DNA of 64,000 bases from Pseudogymnoascus destructans (Eukaryota > Ascomycota > Leotiomycetes > Thelebolales > Thelebolaceae): positions 434,001 through 498,000 of the forward strand of contig NW_020167526.1 in NCBI RefSeq assembly GCF_001641265.1. Reading direction: 5' to 3'. Below are positions 31,977 through 42,475 of this stretch, one piece after another. The notes below the pieces were generated by a model. The model made no database searches, was not told the DNA's origin, and saw only the letters and a program-made list of their open reading frames with translations. The translations under genes were made by a program, and so were the position numbers. Position 1 is the stretch's first letter. Every line of letters begins with the position of its first letter.

Positions 31977-32167
31977 ATGTATCCCAGTACCGCATACTAA
32001 GTAGGAAGGCTCGCAGGCAAATCCGTATGGGTCTGAATTTGGAGTTCTGGGCCAACAACCTTTTTCTACCCCCACCCCCGCCACTACCAAGCACCAACTT
32101 TCCACTCTCGCATAGCTCCGTACGTGACTCACAATGACTGTTTATTGGTGAAATCAAGCCTCAAGAC

Positions 32168-32692
32168 ATGGCTCTGGTTGAGATCAGGGCTGACCTCCAT
32201 GATGACTTGCCGGAGTATGAGAGGGTCAAAATACCATCCCTACCCCCAATTGTGGTTGGCGTGGAATTGGCCCGTCCGTACGGTGTTGCTGGTGTGGTGG
32301 AGTCTGACCACCCACAACAGACAACGGCTTGGTACATCCAGGCTGTAGGAGACATGGATGCTGGCTGTGACCAGTGTGTACACGATCGGGGCAGTGCTCG
32401 GGCTCGTCCCTTCTTCTCTGCCTGCCATCACTATGGCGAGCTGCAGGAAGGAGCCTGTGGTAACTGTGCAATGAAGCACAAGTCAGCTGCTTGTTCCTTG
32501 AGTAAGTTTGTACCTTTCTGTTGATTCCTATGCTGCGTACGACACTAACACATAGTAGGCCACAAGAAAACTTGGAGACCTGCCACGCCACCACCTCCGC
32601 CATCTCCCAAAGCTGGGAAAAGATCTGGCACCCGTGCCTTCGCCCGACAGAAAGCTATTGATGAAGAAGCTGCTGCTCAGCTTCATGGGTAA
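32168..32692 (+). CDS. Copia-1 antisense accessory protein, two exons, six-cysteine cluster
   Basis: Exons 32168-32501 and 32559-32692, intron 32502-32558 (GTAAGT, CACTAACA, TAG), 155 residues. It is read against gag-pol and starts 201 bp inside the 3' LTR. Cysteine pattern C-x2-C-x15-C-x10-C-x2-C-x8-C (CDQC ... C ... CGNC ... C); the intron falls two codons after the last cysteine, close to the position in the Gypsy-2, 41-kb and 54-kb genes. The C-terminus is Pro-rich and basic (PPPPPSPKAGKRSGTRAFAR), possibly a nuclear signal. The N-terminus (MALVEIRADLHDD) resembles nothing I know. Frame continuity across the intron supports it as real. Confidence 0.72.
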
Positions 32693-32695
32693 TCT

Positions 32696-32860
32696 CAGCA
32701 CCAGAACACCGAGAGCACCAGAACACCGAGAGCACCAGAACACTGAGAGCACTAGAGAACACTGAGAGCACTAGAAGTGATCTCAGTGTTCTGGTGCTCT
32801 CGGTGTTCTTGTTCTCTCGGTGTTCTGGTGCTCTCGGGTTCTGGTGCTCTCGGTTGTGAA
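32696..32860. repeat. hairpin of tandem repeats between convergent Copia-1 genes
   Basis: About four copies of AGAGCACCAGAACACCG are followed, after a short centre (AAGTGAT near 32777), by about four copies of the complement (CGGTGTTCTGGTGCTCT), giving arms of roughly 70 bp. It begins 4 bp after the stop of the antisense gene and lies 3' of pol, so it could act as a two-way terminator or processing hairpin. Confidence 0.75.
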
Positions 32861-33362
32861 TGAGGCCTAAATGACAGTGGATTTCTCTGCAATTTTAATG
32901 TGACAGGTCCGTACGTAGTTGTGAGTGTGGGAAAATGGGTGATTCTCCTGTTTTTGTATAGTAAAAGTCAGGGATTTCTCCTGCTCTTGTCTGCCTTCCC
33001 CCCTTTGTTGAAATGGGTTTGGAATTTCGAAAAAAATGAATGTGAAATCTCCATGCATATATTGCATCTATGTCGTACGGAGTTGTGTAGTCTTCCAAAT
33101 GAGTGTATGTTTATTATTTCCCAAGGTATTCCATTGGGAAAGTTGAAATAAGAACGCATAGTAAAACTAGGTGTAACTGTAGGCGGCTTTGGTGCTTTTG
33201 AGAGTTCTACCTCCGTACGGAACTCATCCATTAGCTATTCTTGTCTTGCCTCACTTTTCAGTTAGTGAAGTAGAAGACTAGACTCTTTGGTCTAGGGGGC
33301 TGCTTTCCATAGTACAAAGGTAGCCAGTGCTTCGTACGGGGTTGTGTTGTATGTATGCACTC
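32861..33362 (-). other. Copia-1 3' non-coding region
   Basis: No ORF. It holds CGTACG at about 32909, 33073, 33213 and 33332, so the motif array continues outside coding sequence. Confidence 0.6.
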
Positions 33363-36300
33363 CTATAGGAGATGCTTTATGTCTACAAGGTTCAAATGTT
33401 TAATGAACTCCTTGTGCTTCTGATGGGGTAGGGCCTTAGTAAAGCCGTCTGCTGGCATCTCGTACGTAGCTATCCACTTAATGTCGAGGTTACGCTGCTC
33501 AACCTCCTGTCTTAGGACGTCAATATGCTTCAGCTTTGTAACTAGCTTTGGAGACTCCTTAAGTAAGATCCGTATGGTCTGCAAATTATCACAATTAAGT
33601 GAGTATTGCTCGTTTAGATCGAGTTTGATTGTGTTGAAGAAACGCTGCCACCAATAGAGCTGTTTCGCACTGTGGGACAAAACTAGAAGCTCTGCCTCTG
33701 TTGTAGAGGTTGGCACAGTCTTCTGCTTTGAGCAGCGCCAGTCTATTGCCCCTCCAAATAAGGTAAACAAATAACCCTCTGTGCTCTTTCTTGTTGATTC
33801 GCAGTCTGCGTACGAAGCGTCACTAGAGCATTGAAAGCGAGCCTCTTGAATATTAGGTCCAAACTGAAGAGCTAGGGTCTTAGTATCCTTAAGGTAGAGT
33901 AGAAGTCTGTCGACTGCAGCCATGTGGTCTGGGCCTGGATTGATGAGAAATTCAGATAGTTTCTGTGTCGTACGGGCTATATCAGGTCTCGTTACGACTG
34001 CTGCGTAGTTTGCTGATCCTACTTTCTGTTGGTAAAGATGGATTTGTTGCTTATCTGCCTGGCCGTCAAATTGGGTTAGGTTGTCTGTAACCATTGGCGT
34101 TCGGGTGGATCGAATAGAGGCTACTCCGTACGTAGTTGTGATCTTGTCGATATAGGAGTCCTGGCACAGCCATAGGGTTTTCTGGGTGCGGTCCCTCACA
34201 ATTCTTATGCCTACATACGCTTCCATCAGTCTTGTACGGAACTGTGTTGCCTCCATTTTGTGGCTAGGATGTGTAATGGTGGGTGCACCAGATGTGAGAA
34301 TCTAGCCACCCAAGGAAGGGATGAATTTACTAAGACAACACACTGTCTTAGAAAACAGAGCCAAAGGGTCGTAGCTTAGACTATTCCACAACGCAGCAAT
34401 CAGGTGTGTGATGTAGTGAAGTGGTTCAGACAAGTTGCAACAAATGTTGAGTCTGGGAACTCAGGGGTAAGTCAGAGGTTAACACCTCACTGACTTTTCA
34501 GAAACAAGGAGTAACAAGATCAATGCTTGGAAGCTTGGAAAAGACGTGGAAGTATGTGATAGTCGATTTACTGTATTGTCTGCTTGCCCTTTCTTAAGGA
34601 AAGGGCAATCCTATTTATGCTAAAGGAGTGTAGTTCTCTCATTTTCCAAGACTTTCCATGATTACCAGGCTTGGTAACTGTAGTCGACATAAGAGAATCC
34701 CATAGAACCATCTCTTAGGTTCGTAGCCTATAGGAAGTAAAAGGAGGTCCAAGGTCAGAGTACCCCTATAGACAAATTATGTCATAGACAAATTATGTCA
34801 TAACTTAACCAATCTTGTGGGTAACTAAAGAGCGATGACATGTAATAAATCATAGAGGTTCGTAGGAGCTTTTAGAGCTATCGTTCATGCTCCTAGGCCT
34901 CTAGTTGGTAGAGATATGTCATGTGGTAGTATGAGTGATGTCATGTAATGAATCATAGAGGGTTGTAGAGATATGCTATGTGGTAATATCGGCCCAGTAA
35001 CTAAGGAGCGATGACGTGTAATGAATCATAGATGGTTGTAGCAATCGTTGAGTAGTATTGCTCTTGTTGTTGGTGTGATAAGCCAAAATATGTATAGTGA
35101 CTTGTAGGTTTGAGGAGGAGATTTCCAAGTTTGCTCTTGAGTTTGATAGCAAACTGAGTGCAACGAATGTCAGTATGACAGGATGGCTAAGGATGCAAAT
35201 ATCGTCAACATAGAAGAAGACAATAATATTTGAAGATACAAAGAGGCACTGTGCTTCTGGGACCTGTACGAGGCCTAGAGCCTTGAGTGTCTCTGAGAAG
35301 TCTCGAAACCAGAGTAAGGGGGACCTTCGAAGTCCATAGAGTGCCCTGTTAAGTTTCCAGCATTTTCCTTGCTCCTGGTAGCCGTCTGCACACCGTACGT
35401 AGACCTCCTCGTCAATACGGCTGTTTGTGAATGCGTTTATAGCATCTAATTGTTGTGTATCCAAATCAAAGTAGGCTGTGATTGCCATTAAGGCTCAGAA
35501 GGTTTTCGAAGCAAGCGTAGCTGCGTACGTCTCATCATGGATAGAATAGCATTGTAGGTCGCCTCTTACAACAAGTCTAGCCTTATATTTAAGAAGGTAG
35601 CCATTGTCATTGAATTTGTATGTGAAAACCCACATAAGGGGTATCACAAAGTTCCGTACGGAGCTGTCGTTGACAGATGTGAACGTTCCTTGCTTTCGAA
35701 GGTCTCCTATTTCCTTTGCAGCTGCAGCTTGGAATCCTATTCGATGTGGATGAGTTTGGAGTTGATTCCAGAACTTTGGAGCAGCTGGTAGGTCCGTACG
35801 GTGTATGCTCTGTCGATTGAACTCCGTTCGTACTAGGAAAGCTTGGTGTAAGCTTAGCTTTGCTTCTGGTATTGCTATTGTAGCTAGGTAGACGTCGTGT
35901 CTTCGTACGGTGTCCTCAGGGCGTTCCGGTGTCATTTCAGGCGTTTGAAGTTGTTCCTGTAGCTCTGTAGCTCCGTGGTCCTTCTGAGTAGGCGGCTCTT
36001 CTTGAGGAGAGGAGGTGTTTGTTGCCTCTGATTTGTACGGAATTGTTGTCCCGTTCTGAGGCTGTTGTTCCCCCTCAAACTCCTCATCTTCTTGATCTTG
36101 AATATCTGGTATTTCAATGACCTGAACTGTCTTTTCGAGCTCTGTTTGGACAAGCTGAGCCTCGTACGAAGGGTCATAAGCCTTTGTCTCATCAAAGGTA
36201 ACGTCTCTTGTAACTATAACCCTTTTAAGTTGCGGAACCCAAATGCGGAATATGTTTGTAGAGTTATAGCCAACTAGGTAGCCTATTTTGGCGTTCCTCT

Positions 36301-38790
36301 GTATCCTCTCAAGCTTTGGCTTGTTTAGAATAAGGGCATAGGCTCTACAGCCATAAGCGCGAATATGAGAGAGTAATGGCTTAAGTAGCTCTGGCTTTTG
36401 GCTCTCTGTAGGTAAGGACTGGAGTAGAAGTCCGTACGGGGTCTCATCGTTTATGACTGACGATGGTGAGCGGTTTATGAGGTACCCTGCTGTTTTGAAA
36501 ATCTCAGGCCACATTCCTTCTGGTAAGTTGGCTGATTCTTTAAGTGCGCGTGATCGTGTGATTATCGTATGGCCTGACCTCTCTATTCCTCCGTTCGGCT
36601 CTGCTGTATAGGGTGGAGAGATGTGGATTTCATATCCTTTGTCCTTAATCCAACCCTCCCATTCATTTCCAAGTGAGGCTTCACCATCTAGGTGGAATAT
36701 GCAGATTTGGAACCCCCATCTTCTCCATACGTAGCTCACAAAGTCCTTAATCGTCTGTAGGAGCGTTCCTTGTGTTTTATCCTTAATAGTATAGACGTGG
36801 TTCATGCGGCAATTATCACATAGGAAGTGTAAGGCTTGTGTGCTGCCATCGTACGACTCTGGCATTTGGATTAGGTCAAGGTGGACCTTCTCATATGGCA
36901 CTTTTGAGCGTGGTGTAGATCTTCTAGAAATCTGCCTTGTAGCATGCGTAAGTTGGCATACTTCGCACTGAGTATCGTACGAGTCTAGGTCTGTGACGAT
37001 AACTCCAGCGGTCTTCTCTTGGAGTTTTCTAATGGCGTTTTGGTTTAGGTGTCCCATGCGGTTATGCCATTCCTTTGCAGTGCCTTTTAGGTCCTTACGA
37101 GGTCCGTACGAAGATAGGACAATGTTGTCCTGTTGATCCTGAGTGCTATAAACAGCTCGGGTAGGCTCATTTTTGATGTATTCAAGAACCCATTGTCCAT
37201 GAAGCATTGGAGTGTTGCAGAACGGTTGATCTCCGTACGTAAGTCCTTGTGCGGCGGTATTCCAATGAACTCCCTTTTGGATGAATCGTCTAAGAGAAGC
37301 GACTGAAGTGTGGAAGGATGAAACGAGAGCTGTATCTGTAAGGGTGATAGTCCGTAGAGACTTCTTATCCTCCCCGTTTTGGACTGTAATATCTACAGAC
37401 CCAAACGCTTCAATCTTCACCCTTTGGTCTCCAGCTAAGAGGTAGCTATTATCTTGACATCTTGGATATTGTAGAACCTCGTACGGTCGTTGCAGACGTG
37501 AATTGTAGCTCCAGAGTCGAGAATTATGCTTTTAGAGAGCTCATAGGCTGAGGTTTTCGGCTTTAGTCCTTGGGAGACTTGGAAGACTGTAGTGAAAGAC
37601 ATAGGTGGATCTGTATTCGTACGGGATTGTACTCCATTCGGGTTGTTGAAATTGTTCTGTTCTTCTGCCTTTTGGATAACGTACTGGAATCCTGGTTTGT
37701 CACTTATATAGGCCTCTACTTTAGCTTCAATCTCTTTATTTGGGCGCCATTGCCTCGTACGCTTTGACTTCATCACATAGAGGCAGTCCCGCCACTTGTG
37801 TGTTGTTCTGCAAGGGCAGTCTAGTCGAGCCTGATTTTTCTGTTTTCTGCCTCTCTGACCTTGCTGACCTTGCTGACCTTGTTGTAGGTTGTTCGTACGG
37901 CCTTGGAGCGTTGGCTGTAGGTCGCTATTGTCATCCTCTTGTAGTGCGAAAACTCCATGTTCCCCCCTAGGTTTCTGGGTGAATCTCTCTTGCCTACGGT
38001 TGGTTCTATACTGTCGTAGGACCTCCTCAAATTCATATGACTTTGTCTGCTTCTCTAGCTTGTGTTTCCATGGTCCTCGGAATTCGCAAGGTCCTATTGC
38101 ATCAAGGAAAGTATAGATAGCGTCGTGAGGGTCGATAACCTCTGTTGCCTGTAGCGTACGGCCTTGAGTGTATAGATTCTCCCAGTTTAGGAGCCAGTCT
38201 TCAAGGTCCTTGCCTCTTTGCATTTTAGCAGCCTTTTGCCATTCTAGTCTCCATTCTCCGATTCTAGCTCTTTGAGTAGGTGCGAATCAGTCTCGTAGCT
38301 TTCTAAGCATATCGTACAGAGTATCGCAATTGTAGGTATAGGGTAGGAAGTCGCGTTTGATGGTTTCTTGGATCTTAGAGCGAAGCCCCTGAATTGCTTC
38401 CTCCTGCTTTTCCCACACCTTGCGCTCATATTGGAAATCAGCTTGTAGGTTTCGAAGCTGTTCCTTCTGATCTTCTGTAAGAGATGCGTACGTAATTGGC
38501 GTTAATTGCTGTTGGCCTTCTACTGAAGGTTGGATGGTCTGGCTACCTGAAGCTCTTGTTGACACTCCAGGTCTTGTTTGAGCAGTAACACCACCACCAG
38601 CTTGCGTGGCACTCCGTACGAACTCAGGAATAGGTCGAATGGGCTGTAGGAGTGTAGGAGGGTCCTCGATTGATGGATCGATATACCCCCATACTCCTGC
38701 CTTTATTGAAGCAGTTTTGATAGTCTCTATCCACTCGTCCCAGTCTCTAGGGCTTGTGAGGACCACCCCCGCTTTCTGTAGGGTTGCCAT
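33363..38790 (-). pseudogene. Copia-1 Gag-Pol, broken
   Basis: ATG at 38790 (MATLQKAGVV). Gag carries an unusual knuckle, CPCRTTHKWRDC. Protease DSGATIHVCND (about 37510), integrase zinc site (H..H; CEVCQL) and core (HLDLIQ, GEASLGNEW, YTAEPNGGIERSG), RT (LLKYKARLVVRG, FFYVDDICIL), RNase H (SSDASYADCES, STTEAELLVL, ADGFTKAL). Breaks: in-frame TGA near 38287 (LRD-stop-FAPTQ), a one-base frameshift near 37445, TGA near 35495 (KTF-stop-ALMAIT), and solo LTR D in RT just after the YVDD box. Removing the LTR restores the frame. The first and third breaks fit CGA-to-TGA. A few residues usual between YVDD and the GIRI motif seem missing. Confidence 0.88.
34272..35180 (+). repeat. solo LTR, family L1, copy D
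   Basis: 909 bp, TGTAATGG...TATGACA, with a 5-bp duplication GGATG (34267-34271 and 35181-35185). It interrupts Copia-1 RT. This is the cleanest L1 copy and defines the family ends. Confidence 0.93.
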
Positions 38791-38878
38791 AATGATGGTT
38801 TTTTCGACTCCAGGACACAGGACTTGATTTTGGTCCGTTCGGGTTTCTATAGGCTTCAAAATGCGTCTTGGAGTTGCT

Positions 38879-38891
38879 CCGGGCTCATAAC
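38879..38891 (-). promoter_or_regulatory. Copia-1 primer binding site (half-tRNA iMet type)
   Basis: The plus strand reads CCGGGCTCATAAC, the anticodon stem-loop sequence (CTCATAA loop) of initiator Met tRNA, directly beside the 5' LTR. Drosophila copia primes from an internally cleaved iMet tRNA at the same place. The same LTR-end plus GTTATGAGCC arrangement recurs at 60487-60503 and 63706-63726. Confidence 0.75.
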
Positions 38892-38972
38892 TGTTGAGAA
38901 ATATGCGTGTGTATTCCTGTCTATCTATTGCTGCCTGAAATTGCAGGGAAGTGGTGCTGAGATCATGTGACA
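38892..38972 (-). repeat. Copia-1 5' LTR (81 bp)
   Basis: On the minus strand it begins TGTCACATGATC and ends TCTCAACA, followed by the primer site. Confidence 0.85.
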
Positions 38973-39306
38973 TATTACAACAGGGGTTGAGGCCAGCAAA
39001 ACGTATCGACGTAACGTGAATCGAGTATTGACTTAACGCGTCATGACTGTACTGTAAAATAGCGAACCCTAGTAAATCGATTGGCTACAAAATAGCAAAA
39101 TTCATGATTGGCTGTGTTGTCTTATAGCCCCACTTATTCCTTCTCTAGGCCTAGAGCGCAGAGTTTTCGTAGTGTGCGCCTGTAACCTACTGTTTTACGG
39201 TCCGTGCTTACCTTCCGTAGCCCCTATCCGTAACTGTACCTGTAGCTTTAATGTGCTGCTCTATCTCTAGCTCCTGTCTGTAAATTGTGTTTAGCCTTAC
39301 TAACTA
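38973..39306. other. spacer with a short dispersed repeat
   Basis: Bases 39078-39170 (ATCGATTGGCTACAAAATAG...AGCCCCACTTATTCC) resemble 45851-45935, which lies beside the related pogo D. No gene seen. Confidence 0.45.
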
Positions 39307-40194
39307 ATCGTGGGGGGAAGCGAGTGCGTCTACTCGCTTACGAGGGGAAGCAAGTGCGTCCTCTCAACTTGCATATGTTCACCGCTACTCTTTACCAAAA
39401 CCTCGAACATTCCTACACATAGTAATTTATATAGTAATCAAATGTAATTCATATAATGGAAGGGACACCTCTATCAAATGCCTGTGAATGGCTGGCAGCA
39501 AACCCCTCTGAATCTATAGGTGCTGCCAGTCGGATATTTAAGGTCCCAAAGTCGACTATACAGTCAAGAATCACCCGAGCAGTCCCATGGAAGCTGGCCC
39601 ATGGAGGTCACAATAGGGTGCTTTCTATAGACCAAACGGAGGCCCTAAAGGCCTGGATTCTAGAGCAGTATTACCTAGGGTTAGGGGCTAATAGGCATAT
39701 AGTTTACGGGGCAGTATGCCACCTACGGAGCCCACTGCCTCCACCGTCACAGAGCTGGCTCACTAAATATATACGGAATGAGCTTATGGATTTCCACTTT
39801 ATCACTACAAAGCCTATTGCGCAACAGCGTACGCAAGCTCAAGAGGAACCTGCTATTGTTAAGTGGTTTGAAAGGTACACAGAATTTGTACTACAGCATG
39901 GTATAAATTCAGAGTCAATCTGGAATATGGATGAAACTGGATTTAGGGTTGGAATTCCAGGGGTGAGAGAGTTATGGTCCCCCGAGCCGTAAAGCAGCTC
40001 TATATTCTGAGCCCTGAGAATCATATATCTATTACGATTAGAGGCAGTATCTGCAGCTGGACAGAAGATTGCACCTGTACTTGTTGTACCGGGTAAAATC
40101 CATATGGCAGCATGGTACCCTGAAAACCTCAGTGGAAATGAGCTGATATTGCTCTTGGAGACTGGCTATTCTAATAGCCAGGTTGCTCTACGCA
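39307..40194 (+). mobile_element. pogo C: 5' part of a pogo-type transposon
   Basis: Starts after TA with ATCGTGGGGGGAAGCGAG, the terminal repeat also found at both ends of pogo D (43649-45676). Cut at 40194 by solo LTR B, so the right half and right terminus are missing. Confidence 0.8.
39456..40194 (+). pseudogene. pogo C transposase, N-terminal fragment
   Basis: ATG at 39456. The first 178 codons (39456-39992) cover both helix-turn-helix regions and the first catalytic Asp (WNMDETGFRVGI), then stop after RELWSPEP. The following sequence continues the transposase in other frames (VPRAVKQLYILSPENHISIT; then APVLVVPGKIHMAAWYPENLSG), so at least two small shifts are present. Pogo D has the same stop context. 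It ends in LLETGYSNSQVALR at the LTR. Confidence 0.8.
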
Positions 40195-40973
40195 TGTCAT
40201 ACTGACATTCGTTGCACTCAGTTTGCTATCAAACTCAATAGCAAACTTGGAAATCTCCTCCTCAAACCTACAAGTCACTATACATATTTTGGCTTATCAC
40301 ACCAACAACAAGAGCAATACTACTCAACGATTGCTACAACCCTCTATGATTCATTACACGTCATTGCTCCTTAGTTACTAGGCCGATATTACCACATAGC
40401 ATATCTCTACAACCCTCTATGATTCATTACATGACATCACTCATACTACCACATGACATTGACATAATTTGTCTATAGGGGTACTCTGACCTTGGACCTC
40501 CTTTTACTTCCTATAGGCTACAAACCTAGGAGATGGTTCTATGGGATTCTCTTACATCGACTACAGTTACCAAGCCTGGTAAGTCATGGAAAGTCTTGGA
40601 AAATGAGAGAACTACATTCCTTTAGCATAAATAGGATTGCCCTTTCCTTAAGAAAGGGCAAGCAGACAATACAGTAAATCGACTATCACATACTTCCACG
40701 TCTTTTCCAAGCTTCCAAGCATTCATCTTGTTACTCCTTGTTTCTGAAAAGTCAGTGAGGTGTTAACCTCTGACTTACCCCTGAGTTCCCAGACTCAACA
40801 TTTGTTGCAACTTGTCTGAACCACTTCAGTACATCACACACCTGATTGCTGCGTTGTGGAATAGTCTAAGCTACGACCCTTTGGCTCTGTTTTCTAAGAC
40901 AGTGTGTTGTCTTAGTAAATTCATCCCTTCCTTGGGTGGCTAGATTCTCACATCTGGTGCACCCACCATTACA
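40195..40973 (-). repeat. solo LTR, family L1, copy B
   Basis: Reverse orientation, TGTCATACTGAC...CCATTACA, 779 bp, with an internal deletion of about 130 bp near 40465 relative to copy D. Flanks (ACGCA, CGCGA) are not a clear duplication, and the right flank is a different element, so it may be a recombination junction. Confidence 0.85.
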
Positions 40974-41294
40974 CGCGAAGCATTCGGGTTAGACTGTCCT
41001 ATGTATGAAAGGAGAAGTGTTCACGCTAACCCGATTCGGAGTTCATTGTTGTAAGCCAGACTATGAGTGCGCAGCCGCATCCGCTTCTTCTTTTGTCTCC
41101 AACAACAACGCCAGCGACCACTCCTCTGAGAACTGTAAGTGACCCCTTCTCGTGGATTGTCCGATGGTACACTAATGAATTGGATAGGATACTTCCATCC
41201 ACAACAACGAGTAGGTGATGGGAGCGCATTGGCGCTGGGGTAACATGTGCTGGGCTGACGGGATTCTGCGCAGAATTCCAACCCTTTTTTTTCG

Positions 41295-41993
41295 ATGCCG
41301 ATTCTGACTCCCGCGGGAGCTTTGTCGGGCGCGTTCCGTGTCCTCTGCCTGCGCTGCCTTCGGGCCAAAGCTTGTGGCATCAAGGACCACGATTGTGTCT
41401 GGTCCCCCGCCTCGTCAAAGTGCGAGTACTGCACGGCGCAGCACTCCACTTGCGTTCCGGTGAGTTCCCTTGTGCTGTTCTGTCTCTGTTGGCTTTTGCT
41501 AACAATTTGCATAGCTTCCCTGGTTCCTCGACGAGGAATACCGTGTCCTTGCTGCCGCCGAAGCAGCAGATCCCTGGGATCCCACCGCCGTGGAAGCCGC
41601 TGCTGCAGAGGCAAACCGGGTGGCCCTTGTGGCCGCCCAAAGTGTTCCAAACTTCCGCTCGGCCGCCGAGCGCGACTCCTACGAGGAGCTCCGCGCAACG
41701 CGCGCCGCCCTCGAGGCGGGTCTGGCTGTAAGTATCCCCCTGTCCTATGTGGTTTCGGTGCTGATTCAGTTTAGCAAATCCGGTCGTCACTGCACCGGCT
41801 TCGGATGGAGCAGGGGAGCGTGCCGGCTCTTTTGGGGGAAGTGGTGGCTGCCGTGGGCAGGCTTCCTACCATCGCTGTCGCTGCGACGGTTTCAGACCGC
41901 GCTGGGGGGAGGAAGAAGGGGGGTGCTGAGGGTGGTGAGGGTGAGGGGGATGGGTTTGGGGCCCAGTATGGGGCGGAGGAGGATGGGGCATAG
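41295..41993 (+). CDS. antisense accessory protein of the Gypsy-2-like fragment, three exons
   Basis: Exons 41295-41459, 41515-41727 and 41775-41993 give 198 residues. Introns: GTGAGT...GCTAACA...ATAG (41460-41514) and GTAAGT...CTGAT...TTAG (41728-41774). Exon 1 carries C-x2-C-x12-C-x8-C-x2-C-x6-C and ends right after CVP, as in Gypsy-2; exon 2 begins LPWFLDEEY against ILWFLEEEY there; exon 3 has LLGEVVAAVGRL, then a basic patch (GGRKKGG) and an acidic Gly tail. Protein divergence with conserved cysteines and intron positions suggests selection on the protein. Upstream leader exons with GTAAGT and GTAGGT donors (41063-41290) parallel Gypsy-2. Function unknown. Confidence 0.72.
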
Positions 41994-42166
41994 TAGGGAG
42001 GAGGCCCTGTATCGGAGGGGACTCGGACCTGACTCTTCGCGTGAGGTCGCTTCGACCCTTCATCTCTCTCGGTGGTAGCCGCTTGTTGCAACGCCGGTGA
42101 GACGTTTGGGAAGGGTGACTCCCACAAGAGTTACGGTGGTGAGTGGGCCCTGGCTCAGAGGGTATT

Positions 42167-42475
42167 TTAGTTTAGAGTCGTAGATAGCAACGACTCTGTT
42201 TCTTCCGCTTTGTCTTCCTTCCCGTGATCGTAGTTTTGTTCCTCACCCGCCTCCCCCACCGTAACCCGTCCAAGTAGTTCTCGAGGTGGACCTGGTAAAT
42301 CTGGGTATTCCATGTGAAACTCTCGGAGTTTGTGGGGAGAGTTCATGAAGTTCGACGCTGGGTACCACTTCGGGTCCGGATCGTATCCGACCCAATTAAC
42401 CCGGTATTGTAGTTGCTTCCAGCGGAGCCTCACTGCAAGGATCTTTTCCACTTCCCATTCCTCTACGCCATCTAT
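42167..42475 (-). pseudogene. Gypsy-2-like Pol, chromodomain end only
   Basis: About 95 residues (VEKILAVRLRWKQLQYRVNW, YPASNFMNSPHKLREF, ending LLSTTLN) closely match the last 95 residues of Gypsy-2 Pol. Everything upstream is missing at the L1 LTR border. Confidence 0.85.

Larger units (their letters stand above)
31887..38972 (-). mobile_element. Copia-1: Ty1/Copia element with 81-bp LTRs and an antisense gene
   Basis: LTRs 31887-31967 and 38892-38972 are 81 bp each and differ by one base by eye. Next to the right LTR is a primer site complementary to the initiator-Met tRNA anticodon arm; next to the left LTR is a G-rich purine tract on the minus strand. gag-pol is on the minus strand with Copia order (integrase before RT). 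A plus-strand gene lies near the 3' LTR. Without solo LTR D the element is about 6.2 kb. No target duplication is seen (GGGGT before, TATTA after), so an end may have changed. CGTACG occurs 29 times by eye in 32118-38620. Confidence 0.85.
40974..42475 (-). mobile_element. Gypsy-2-like fragment with antisense gene, between two L1 LTRs
   Basis: Holds the end of a Gypsy-2-type pol (chromodomain, minus strand) and the complete antisense accessory gene (plus strand) but no LTR of its own. Both borders are L1 LTRs in reverse orientation. Confidence 0.75.

Noticed and set aside
6825..38289. Repeated in-frame TGA codons as a sign of stop-codon reassignment
   Set aside because: Host genes (Spt8, monooxygenase, P-type ATPase) and intact elements use all three stops normally. 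The TGAs are isolated and fit CGA-to-TGA mutation.
31887..38977. A 5-bp target duplication for Copia-1
   Set aside because: Flanks are GGGGT and TATTA and do not match. I keep the element ends because LTR, primer site and purine tract all agree.
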